Assembly (NCBI GenBank): GCA_037389465.1
Contig: JAZARR010000059.1
Coordinates: 1,284,501 to 1,348,500 of the forward strand
From: Baylisascaris procyonis
Lineage: Eukaryota > Nematoda > Chromadorea > Rhabditida > Ascarididae
Direction of reading: 5' to 3'
DNA length: 64,000 nt
The notes beneath the pieces were generated by a model. That model ran no database searches. It had not been told where the DNA came from and worked only from the letters and a program-made list of their open reading frames with translations. The position numbers and the translations under genes are program-made. This document shows, one piece after another, positions 29,001 through 41,000 of this stretch (its first letter is position 1; each line of letters begins with the position of its first letter).

Positions 29001-32000
29001 ATCAGTGGCTCTGAAAGGGAGATATCACCGCATCTTGTGCGATTAATGTTTCTGCTGTGTGATTCTGCTACACATGAACTGAAGAGATCAGAAAAATGAC
29101 CGTTTGAAGTCAGCTCTGCGTTCTTTTGAGAGATAAAACCAGCTGAAATTTGAAATGAAAGATGGCTGCTAGGATAATCGCCAATATGGACGAAAGTCGG
29201 ATAAGGAAAGACGGCCGAAGCACTTTCCAAAATTGTACATCAGAGGGAGTTCATGATCAGGTGTACTGCCGGTGTATTTCGCTGCTGCTTCTTCAAGGAA
29301 GGTGAACTGGTGAAGAAGTGAGGTACTGCGATCTGCAAGGTGAGCGAACGGAAAACGGCAAAATAAATCGACAGTGATAAAGCGAGGCAAACATATCCTC
29401 CAAGATAACTCACTGCACCGCTTTGCAAACCTAACGGTGGCGAAATTGCATCAGAAAGGTCATGTAACAAACTACCATACCGTCAAATTCGCCTGATCTC
29501 TTCCTAACCGAGCGCCACTTCTTCAGGCATCTGGAGCGTTCTTCACGGTATATAATCAGCAAGTAGATGTAAGTCTTCCGTGACTTCAACATCTAAGCTT
29601 CGAGAATTCGGCGGTTATGAAAGGAGTAGGCCCACTGAGTGATCGCAGGAATGCACAAATACTGCTGTGGTTTTTGTTCTGTTTAATATGTTGGCTTTAG
29701 GCTGCGCGTATTTCTTTGATATATCAGGGTTGAGCCTGTGACTTTTGTGATTGCTAACATAGGTCACTTCCTGATCAACAGAGTGTAGGCTTACCGTGGT
29801 GTGCATTAAGGCAAAAAGGATGTTCGATGATCCAACCCATCAGCTTATCGCGGTGATATTGCAAGGCCATTGCCGCGTTTCCAACGCAAATATCGTTTAT
29901 GGTGATCATTGCTGCTCGCCTAGTGAACCTTAAAACGGGTCCAGCTCATTTCCTAGCCCAAGCAAAACGAGCTCCCCAGTTAAACTGAGAATTGTTCGGG
30001 CAAATATCATACCCGTGATTCGTCAGGAAATCCGGAAAATTGAAGCGGAATCGTTGGAGGGTTATCGCATATTACGGCAAAAGTGATGTGCTACAGTTTT
30101 CAAAGAAAAGAGTTTACTCGACTATGCATGTGCTAATTTCACTGTTGATATTGCTGATCACCTGCAATAAATGCATTGTTAGCGTGTGATCATTTAAATA
30201 TAGCCGCTACTGATCTGTTACTGATTAAATTTTCATTCAGAATGGTGATTTGTTGGAGATTTGAAGCTGCAGTAAGCGATTTGCAAAATTGCTGCAAAAA
30301 GTTCCTATCTTACTGTCTTTTATTAATACCGTAATACGATTTTTTGTGAGTACTCCATCTGTGCCAGTGCGCACAGAAAAGGTGGTTTTAATGCGGCTGT
30401 GCAACTTTTCATCGCGCAGCGCGATGTGACCATATGTGTGAGGTCCGCCTGTCTGTCGTCTATCTAGATGTTTCAATTTCGGAACCCCTAAAAGTTGAGC
30501 TGTGATACCCGTTTTATTTATAGGCTAGCCTGACTTCCTATGCTAAATTTCAGCTCGATCATCAAATTTTAGTGGTTGCATGCAGTCAAATACATCAAAA
30601 TTCTATGTATACTTCGCCATTGACCGGGTGGCAAAAAATTATATCTATGTAGGAAATTTATAGAAACACTCAGATCAGTTCAAATGTGAACTCATCATCT
30701 GGCATGTTTTATTTTTCTTATGGATAATTTATGAAGTGGTTCAGTCTCTGAAGCAGAATGGAAAAGCGCATTAGTGCCAGCTGCTCTATCGCTCTGTTTA
30801 CTTCATTTTCATTGCTGGATAGAGACAAATTGTGCACTTACGAACAAGACGTATTATGTGAACTTCGTTGGCATAACTTCGCTTATTCAGGACGTCCGAA
30901 TGCTGAACAAAGCCGAATCCACATCGACATACTGATATAAAAACTCTTTATTGCTTTTGAAAAGTCTGAGGGACGTGTTCATTGACTCTTTTTTGATTCG
31001 TCGCTTTTCAGTGGTCTCTTATTTTCCCTATGCAATCTTGACGCATTCTTTCACTCCCAAAAATTGATTCCTTGCGGCGCACATGATGCAGTGATAGCAG
31101 CCGAACCGAACCAAATTTCATGCATTCACTAACTAGGTGAAGTCGTTGGTATATGATCAAAATTGGCTGGAAGTCAGGTGTATTTCAGGAACCTCTGTCG
31201 AACGCCGAGCGAAAACACTCGGTGAAAACCGACTTACGTTGCATGCGAATACACTCAAAAAAATTTCGTTATCAAGCTTAAAAGTTTAAAAAAAACCGAA
31301 TGTTGGTCGGTTATCAGCTGTAAGTGTCATGCAGCCTTTGGTATATTTCTTTTGTTGTAAAATCCCAATCTGTACTCCGATAATATAGTCACCAACTTTT
31401 CGCTGTTAGATACTTGATTCTTCACGCATCAGCAAAGCATTGCTGCTGGTTTTACCTAGGGCACATCACCGTGTGGAAGCACATAGAGTAGTTCGACTCA
31501 GCTGCCGGTTTTTGGTCTTGGATAAATCATATTCCTTGGAAAGATCGGATTCAAAGTAGTGATCCTCTCTGAGTACTAGACAGATAGTCGTAATAAGTTT
31601 GGTTCAGAAATCTGTTTGCTTTTTTCTTCGTAGAAGGTCTCTTACCTGAACTATCGTTCTACAGCTACAAAGGCTAATGGAGATGGCAAGAAAATCCTAG
31701 CGACACTAAGTTTTTCTTCGCTTCTGTCATGTCGCTAACTTCGTTGAAATTCACCCTTCCTACACGCGCCTTCCGAAAATGCAGGAGCTCATGAACACCA
31801 GTTCCTTTCCAGATCCGCCCATACGGCAGTGAGCACCTTCTTTCGCAGTCATTACCACCCAATCTATCACGCATTTTCGAGCTCCGAAATAACCTCACAC
31901 TGTGCTTCACATCGTTGCACCTCCTTCAGTTGGAAGAGCCAAGCTGTATCCTCCGCCTTGTTCCTTATCCAATTTTGGCTTATTGCACTCTTGTCATTCT

Positions 32001-35000
32001 GCAAGCCCTCTTCCCCTCCTAGAGCACCGGCCACATTGGCATCGTTGCTGCTGCTTTTGGTTTGTCCACCTTGTACGTCTGTGGAATCCGGGTCATCGCT
32101 TTCTTTGAGAGCGATTTCATTGCTAGAATCGGAATCCTCGAAGAGCGGAGGCATTCGAAGCCTTGTGGATCGAGCACCTGCCGAAACTATCCACATCAAG
32201 GCGGCGCAAACTTTGGCAAAATGCAAATGCGCAAGGAGAATGTAGAGGGTTACTGGTTGACCTTACCATCGTTTTACTTGGAACGCTAAGAGTGATCCTG
32301 AAACCGTCAAAGATATAACAAACAATTTCTGGAAGACTTCTCACTACAGTTGGGGAATGGATGCTATTTGAAGTCACTGAGCTGGCGCGAACTGCTCTTG
32401 ATCGCAACGTTGCACGCATGTCTACTATCTCCCGCCTCCCCTCTCCTCCTTCTCTTTGTCAATTTCGAGCTGCCATTATTAAATCTCTTGTAGGCTACAT
32501 CGTTTAGCACTTTGAACCGTTCAGTCATTTTAGCTGGTCTAACGTTCCCATCAATGTCGTGTTTACCAGTTTCTATGTTTGCGACGTAGTGTGTCTTGCG
32601 TCGAATCTGACACTGCGGGAAAGGAGTTTGGCAAACGTGCAATTCTTTCGACGCTTCACAGAGAAACCTGTTCTGCTAGCACGGTAATAACTGTCGGTTA
32701 CTAACCACAGGCATCTAGTCGCAACAGGATTTCGATTGTGACCGAATGCATTTCAAGGTCGACAACGTTTTAGGGAAAGAACCGAAGAAAGAGTAGAGAC
32801 CGAATTTTATCTTTAAAAAGCCAAATTCTCCAAAATTTCGGTTTCTACTCGGAATGTGTTCGCTCAGTTGCCGTGGCTAATGTGTTGTCGCATTAGACTG
32901 CGCGAGTTGCAGCCGACCCCACGATACGGGCGGTTCCATTGTGAGCACTGCTTCTCCGGTAATATCGGCCGCGCCGCTTAACAATTATGATGACTTCCCT
33001 TTGCACTTTCTTTATAAGCTGTGTATATGCTCTTTTGTATGGATTGTATAACTGTGTTAGTATTTTCTTGCCTGCAGTTAGATATGATCATTGGCGATGT
33101 TTTCCACTTCATCAAATATTTTTATTCCAAATATTCAAATATTTCATCAAATACACTCATAAATCGTACATGTCGCACATGTCCTTCCTGGCAAGCAAAA
33201 AGCGCTTTACCGCTGTCCTCTGGAATCGATGATGAAGCCTTATGATTCAGAATCCTCAGGCACTGAAGAATGACATACGTTTAAAGATTGATGTTAACTT
33301 TGCTATGATGCATCACTGACTCAGCCAACTGCGGAATGTTTCACTTGCAAAATGACACTCAGAGTGACGAAGAGTGCCCGTAAGAAAAATGTTAAAAATT
33401 ACATCTGCATAAAGAAAACGAAATTCGGCACCCCTATATATTGCAGAGATTAAATACATCAGCTTATCTTTGTGCTCCGTATAGTGAAAATTGACTCCGC
33501 GCTTGTATGGACCTTTTCGACATAGAAGACAGGAAGCTTTTTTTTTTTTTTTGGGGGGGGGTGGATTAATGCTTTTGCATTAGATATGTTGGCGGAGGGG
33601 AGAGGCTGTTGTGATCGTGTGCCACATTTGAGTGCATAAAGATAAGTTTGCGTATGCAACGTAAATTTCTGCAATATTTAGCTGTGCCAAATTTTTGTTT
33701 TCCTTACCTATAATTTTTAATCGTTTTTTCTTACGGGTATTCTTCGATCACTTTGAGTGTCATTTTGCAACTGAAACGTTTCGGAGTTAGCTGAGTCAGT
33801 AAAAATTTTGATGAAATAATGGATTCCTTTCCAAATTTTTTTACTTCTCACCTCTGCGGTGTTGATATTATCATCTACAATCTGTGTAACAAAAGACGTC
33901 TTCATTACACAACTTGTTGCTCGCTAATAGATTGCAGTTAATGTAGAAATGAAATCACACGTGCTTAATAGTGACGTATTGAATGTCTGTTTGCTCTGAT
34001 TGTTGTTTTCTGAACGTTTTGCTCTTTGTTGCTATTCGTGCTCACATTTTTTATTTTGTTTTTCCACTTCGTGACGTTAAATTGAAGAAATAAATGTTCT
34101 TAAATGAATGCGGCCGTAATTTGAGGTGATTTTTCAGGAAGCCATTCAAGACAACATAAGCTGAACCCGAACTATATGATGGACACTCATCACGTATCGT
34201 TGAATGGCGATGCGATGAGCACAACCAGCGATTACAGCAATCGTAACGCTAAGGTTTTTATTACACCTTGCATTTGAGCTAATAAACATTAGCATTTTTA
34301 TAAAACTGCACTTGTTTATTGATTACGAATCTTATTATATTTCACAAGAAATCAATAAATGCAATCATTCCGAATGCACACTGATTAAAATGCCAACTTT
34401 TCGGTTCCATGTATGTCTCACATTGATTCATAATTCGAGACAATAGGATTATTTCTCGGAATACTTCATGAATTGGGCTGGAGATAGCCGACATTCAAAT
34501 ATGCTGTTTAATCCTATTGGTGATAAAATGGTACTGGTCAGTACTTATATGATTTCAGTTTTTTTAAATGAATTTTTCAGCGATTAGGCAGTGTAACCCA
34601 AATGACTATCTTAACATGAAGAACGGATGTTACGTTTGCTGCTAGTTGTTTTATTTAAACGAATGCAGGTTTTGAATTGGAATTCAACGGTGGAAAATTG
34701 GAATGAATGTGGTGAAGAAGCGAATAGGAACTCTGGTACGAGCAGTGGTGAAGACTCACCACCTTCCGATATTCCCGCATCGTCGAGCATTTCGAACGTA
34801 CCCAACATATTTGAAGCTTTTCTTCGTGTAAGCGCTCTTATTGTATTACGGTATATGAGACTTGAAAGCGATCAGTTGCCAGCTATATATGCTGAATTCA
34901 ACACAGAGTTTTATCACAGTGCAATAGATTGTTCTGTTATTTTGTGATGATTCTATCGTATTGCTAGAAAGACACCATCAAGGGAATGGTGTAATCATGA

Positions 35001-38000
35001 GCTTTGAAATTTCAGAGCTGGTTTTATGAAGGAGCGTAGTTTCGGGGAAAATTTCCCAATCCACCGCATTTCATGATTAACTGGCGCTCTATATTCCTAT
35101 GCGCTTTTCTCTGATATCCGAAGGGCCTGGTGGTAGAAATAACCCAGTTTTTGAAATCACGTGGAGGCATATATCAAACATCCAGCGACCGGTTTTTGGT
35201 GTTCATGTTCTTGATAGCCGAAGAAGATCCATGCATTAAGGGGATAAGGCATATATTTCCAGCCTTTCCGACATGAAAGGAAGCAGCGTAATATTTTGAA
35301 AAGTACCTTTTAGATGTGCTCGTTGGAACCCGTTTACAAACGTCGCCTAAAATAGTCGACGAACAAAGAAGCGAGTCACTCGACTCACGTCTCATCGATT
35401 GTTTAAGTGTAAATTTCCGCTCACTGGACTATAAAATGTTTTCTTTCACATGCTGAGGACTGGATGAAGTGACTGTATTGCTGAAACCGAGGAGCATTTG
35501 ATGAAGAGTTGGAATGCCATTTGATGGTTTCGTCGCATGCTGGATAGGGCATCCACCATTATTGGCATAGATGATCATTCCTTCACTTTACTGCGTTATA
35601 CTGCTATATAGCTCTTTCTTATTCTTATAGCAGGCTGGTTTAATAGTTCTCCTAGATTACTTCTCCTTGAGAGGAAATTCTTTGGGCACGCAGGAACGTA
35701 TTAGTATCAGGCGTCGTGTTGGCTGTACTGTCCATAGAAGCGGGAATTTGAGAAATTGCATTCGTAAGCATATAGCGAGATATATCTCTCCGCTAATTTT
35801 GCCTGCAATAATGCTTCTTATGGGAAAATAGTGGAACTTCGAGTAAACAGAATAAAATTTGAAGGAATTTGATGAACTACTTCATGCATTTCTCACATGA
35901 AAAGAAGAGAAAAAGAGAAAACATTTCCGCAAAAATTTTTTTTCCACTTAGGAGCAACGGCGGTGCCTCTTCTAACTTGGTGACTTCTCACTGCGCCCCT
36001 CCCCCACCCTTTCCCCCGCCCTTCCCCCCTTGACCCTTTCTTTCTCGTCAGTATCTTCGTTCGTCTATTTTGTGCTTGATTTTCACTAATAAAACATTAT
36101 TTTATTTAGGCAATTGATAAGAACGAACTTATGGAGAGACCTGATCTGGAAACGCAATTAAAAATAATGAACTGGCTGTGTGGAGTGGATGGTAATCGTG
36201 TGGTGAGTGCTATTTATGACTTTTGTTGTGTTGAACTCTTGTCGAAGGGGGTAACTGTAAGTGAAACCCAAAGTTGACGTCATTTCGTTTCGTGTTACGA
36301 ACGTTTAATATCACATACTCGTCGGCAACTCGCTCTAAGTGGTAGTGCCCTCGAATATTTCAACTGATAGTTGAAAGACTTCTTCGAGATACACAAACGC
36401 TGAACGTTGTTCCTTGTCTTTGAAGTTTTCTTTCTTTTTTTTCTCTCTGTCTTACCCCCTCTTTCTACTCTCATAGTTGATTTGCTTAGAGAAAAAATTC
36501 ATTAAGAAAGCAGCGATATTACTGAAGCAGTCTTTTGGAATATGAGTGCAGCATTCGACCTCATCACTCTCAGAAAATATTGTGGCACATTCTGCTTTGC
36601 AGAGATCACTACCCTATTGTACTATATGTTCATTTGCTGCATTATAGCTTGTAACATTAGAGTGACCAGCATACGGATAGCGATATCCATGGCCAAGTAA
36701 TGTATCTCCATCCTGAGTGACCCTTTCTTTTAAGTTTTGAGTCAGCGTTGTGTTGCTAGCGAGGTATTTTCCACTCGCATTGCTAACTTTCGCTTTGCGA
36801 TGTGCAAAGAGCACTTTAAACGGCGATATTTGTCCGCAGCTGACAGCAAAGGTATTCGCGCCTAGCAGCATGATGAATGTTGGTTAGCGCATCTGTCCAT
36901 CCGATCTTGCCGCCGCCAGCCTTTTCAGCAGTTCACATTTGCTGTCTCACTTCACTGCTGCAATAACCATCTCCCATTGCAAGCGCTATTCGTGCTTCTT
37001 GAAGCAATGCTTTATGGTGAAGGGGATTAGCCAGCAGGTGTTTCAGCTCTGGAATGTGATGTGCATTCGAAATGCCAGACGCTGGCAGTCAAGAAAACGC
37101 AACTTTCACTGTTCTGCTGGCTACCTTAGATATGCGAAGAATGTGAAAGACGAGCCCGCAAAACAGACGTTCGCACCACAAAAACATAACACTTTGTTTC
37201 GAGCATCGCAAAAATCGTTCACCTCAATAGAGAGCATTTCCTGCAATGCATTAACAACTATCACTTCCGCTTGCGCGCCTTGTGCATCCACGACACTAAT
37301 TCTGCACTTTACGGTTTGTTGAAGCAGCTAAAGAAGTTTTTGGTTCCGTGCAGTGGCACGCAGAAATGTGAGCTATGTCGTCAAAAAAGATCTCTAGTTT
37401 AGAAAAATTCCTTCGGCAGTATGTAACATTTTCGAAAAATGGCCAAGCATGTTTTCCTTAGGAGGCTATATTAATCTTCTCTCATAGCAAGCGCGGCGGC
37501 ATTACACTATCACTTCGTGGAGTAATAAAGCTTTTTCTGAAGCGATTTTTCATAGATGTTTTCTGCAGTAACGCCAAGAACATACCAGGGATTTGTCCCT
37601 CAGTGACCACTTCAATGAATCGATTAAACTCTGTCTATGAAATCACTTCTGATAGGAGCGCACTTGATTAAATCGCGTAAATTTTCGTGGAAACTCATCG
37701 TATCAAATCTTCAGCAATAAAGTCAACAAATTAGGTATCATTGCCAGGATTGCCATCTTGCTTATTGATGAAAAGCATTCTTTTCTGCATTAGTAGATGA
37801 GTTTCGTTGTTAAGTCATTTGATGGCTGTATTTGATGATTGGATTGAGTCGGTTTATTCCTAAAAGTTGAAATCGGTTGAAACCAAATGATTCGTTCAGA
37901 TCGGTTGGAATATTCCTCGTTGAAATGCACACTTGGAATTTTCAAAGAAGTCGCCTAATGCTCTATTAGCTTATCTCTGCTAATAATATGCATTGCATTG

Positions 38001-41000
38001 CTGTGTGCCTTGGAGTGCTTGAGGTCAGCATAAATTCTCAGCAACCTTTAAGTAGAACTTATTTGTGCTATTGCATACGTCGTTATGACGCGTCTTCATT
38101 CATCATCACCAACAAGCTAATTGTAATTCGTTACTTTAAAGTGACTTTTGTCAAGCATACTGTTACTTCCATTGATACTTTAGAGCATTTCAATTAGATT
38201 GCCAATAAAGTGATTGTTGTTGAAAGATTTTGGAAATGCGTGGAATTCAGTGAGATCGGAATGAGGTGTGCACATCGGCCAGATTGGTGAATCAAATTAA
38301 GCCTCCTTTTAAAGCTCGCCATCAATCGCTTGAGCACAGCTGCTTACGATAGAATTGCATCAGCGCTGTTGGCTATCCGCTTTAGCGAAAACCCTCTGTC
38401 GTCGCACCTGCTCAACTCAAAGCGCATGCAGTGTTCGAGTGGGTAGTATTCCGACACTAATCATAGTCCTACAGCTAGTCCTCTTATCATGCGCCCTAAT
38501 ATGAAATCCTTTCAATTATCAAATTAAGTGTTGATGCTCATATGGCTCTTCATTGAAACGAATGCGAGCATGACGCACATACTTCTATGAAAAAGGCGTT
38601 TGGATTGAATCCAACAATGTCTTCGATCATACTAGTCGGCCTCTCTTAGGAAGAATGCTCTGGACATGATCTTGCTGCTGTACGGTAATAACGCACTATA
38701 TTGAAGCATGTCTTGGATCTCATCTACACAACAAATTGTTCCAATAAATTGCATTTGCATTTGTGTTCATATTGTTGTAGCTTGGTGTTTTTGTGAAGTG
38801 GTTGTATAGGATTTTTAATTCTTTGTTTTATTTTGAAGTGTTTGGAGAGGATCTTTATCAGTCGGGAGTTCTTCGTTGTGCTATTTGTAGAGATTGACGA
38901 ATGAGGGATAATGAGAATAATGCAATATATAAAGAAGCTTTTCGGTTGATTCTTTGAGTGATTGTGTTGAATATGAAGACACCTGTGTGATCAATGCTAG
39001 CCGGAGGTGTCGTGCGCCCGTTGATGACCTCTACAAGAGGCAGGTGATCCGAGCCGATTGAAGCGAACTTGGAGTACCTTGTAAACGAATTTGTGCACCC
39101 GATCTGCACAAGGAGCAGAAGAGAGTGATAACAGTTGTGATAGCGGGTGTGTTCGTCACTCACTGGCGCCCGCTGGCGTCAGCAGTGCAACAAGACCGCC
39201 CCGGCTGGTGCTCAAGGTGAGCGCTCGAGCTAGACCTGCTACTTGGTTCTGCAAGCCAGCATCACACTACTTCTTTGATGCTCACCTTCTCACTACTCGT
39301 ATCAGTTCCGTAACAGTACTCCATCTGTCTCTGTCTACATTGCATTAGTTCTGATCTGTCGAAGAGGTCGATTTTTTTCTGCTTGAATTATTTCGCATTA
39401 TTCTCTTTCGTCAGCAGCAGCTCTGAAGTAACCGGGCGGATTTGATGCTGAAGGGTTCACTACAGGCTACCGGATGGCTGACACGTTGTGAATGCAACAG
39501 TGATTAACTCTTCGACGCTTGCTCTCTCTCTCTGTATGAAAAGTCCTTCTCTGTTCAAATTCCACTGAACGGACACGAGTGCTCAAAAAGAGGCGATTAG
39601 AGCATGTCCTCTTTTCCTGATAATCTGGACGGAAGCATTAGTGATCTTCGTTCCGAAATATCTCCCAACAGCGAATCACTGTCTACGGGTGTACAGGGTT
39701 CCTTTGATACGAATTTTGGATCACGCGCTCTTGGTTCGATCTTAGGCAGCACTGGCAGTTCCATTTTCAAGGAACCCAGATCTTCGGTCAGGTAAACATC
39801 GATGATTGACACTTTTTATCCATGCAGCTATCAATTTGAAAAGCATCAGTGATTCAGTGAGTTCGTAACAGAATATGAAAAGGATATGCCTTCTTTTGCA
39901 ATGCTACTTCGATGACTGCAGTGTGAAGGTGCATATCGAACTGTAACGGGTCATCGAACTATTCTTACTAATCAAGTGCTGTTTATGAGCTCTTTAACAA
40001 TTTCGAACACATGTAGTTTAAGTTTTAATTTTATTCAGAATTGTTCCATAGAAGCTTATGCGTCGGCTGGGCTTAAAAGGTGAGGTGGTCGTTGACTTGG
40101 AATGGAAGGAGGATGAGGAAAACGGTGAGGCCAAATTGCCTGGAAGGTAGCTTTAGGATGGCATCGGATTAAAAAGGCACCTGCGTTTTCTATAAACGTG
40201 CCGACAAAGTGTGTATAGGTCAGAAAAGTTCGTAGAATAATTAAGTTATCTTTGAACTTTTATCGTTTTTACAACAATAAAAGTGTGGTTTAGACGACCT
40301 TATCTATACCACTTCCACCAGTTCGAGATAATAGAGTTTTGGATACCCTCCCCTTCCCCCCCCCCTCCTTCCTCCCTACCTTTTTCCCAGTTTTCGGTAC
40401 CCACGTATGTCGATCCATTCGATGAAGTCTAGTGTGAGTTTTAGTCATGAGGTCACAGCTGAATGTGAGTTCAGGCATCTTTTGAAGTCATGGTCAAATT
40501 CAAAAGATGTTTTAAGCGACCCAGATCTGAACATTTTTATGAGCATCCGTTAATGCTTTTCTAAGGTTCTTTCTCGGCTAATTTGAAACATATAGCGAAG
40601 ATGTTTTTTGCTTTTCAATACCATTTACGACTAGCTGAAAAAAGCGGTTGCACAAATTATGTCACTATTGCCGTTCCTTCGTTTGCTTGTTGTTTTTTTT
40701 TCCGGTCAGCCTTGTTTTCAGCACAGAGGAATCTGGCTCTAAGGCGGCTGAGCGAAATATTTATTCCTTCTTTCCCTTTTCTCGTTTCTTATGATCAAAA
40801 AATTGTACCTGAATATGCCAGAATTAATTTCCTATAAGAAATTTCCTTTGGTTCTAGTTCTGATCACTATCATTCAACTTGTTCAGCTCAGCGTCCTATA
40901 ATCTTCTATTTACCTGTTGTCATTTTATGTAAAGTTTTTGGCTTTTAGATATGGAAATGTTCATCATGCCTTAATATTTCTTTTTCTTTCACTTTTTCCT

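Larger units (their letters stand above)
14065..34137 (+). other. Liprin-beta intron 1, about 20 kb
   Basis: The intron has donor GTTGGT and acceptor TTTTCAG. It carries the dispersed repeat pair, the MITE-like element, the 39 bp duplication, the hairpin, the G runs and antisense ORFs at 16782-16994 and 31867-32175. Other ORFs (for example 28808-29230 minus and 18343-18654 minus) have no splice support or recognisable content. Alternative first exons may be hidden here. Confidence 0.6.
36203..39600 (+). other. Intron between exons 5 and 6
   Basis: It contains minus-strand exon-like ORFs at 36614-36871 and 37125-37301, and the possible endonuclease fragment at 38858-39163. Nothing else in it is supported. 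Confidence 0.5.

Noticed and set aside
28808..29230. 140-residue minus-strand ORF in intron 1
   Set aside because: No recognisable motif, no splice sites, and neighbouring ORFs in other frames overlap it; probably chance.
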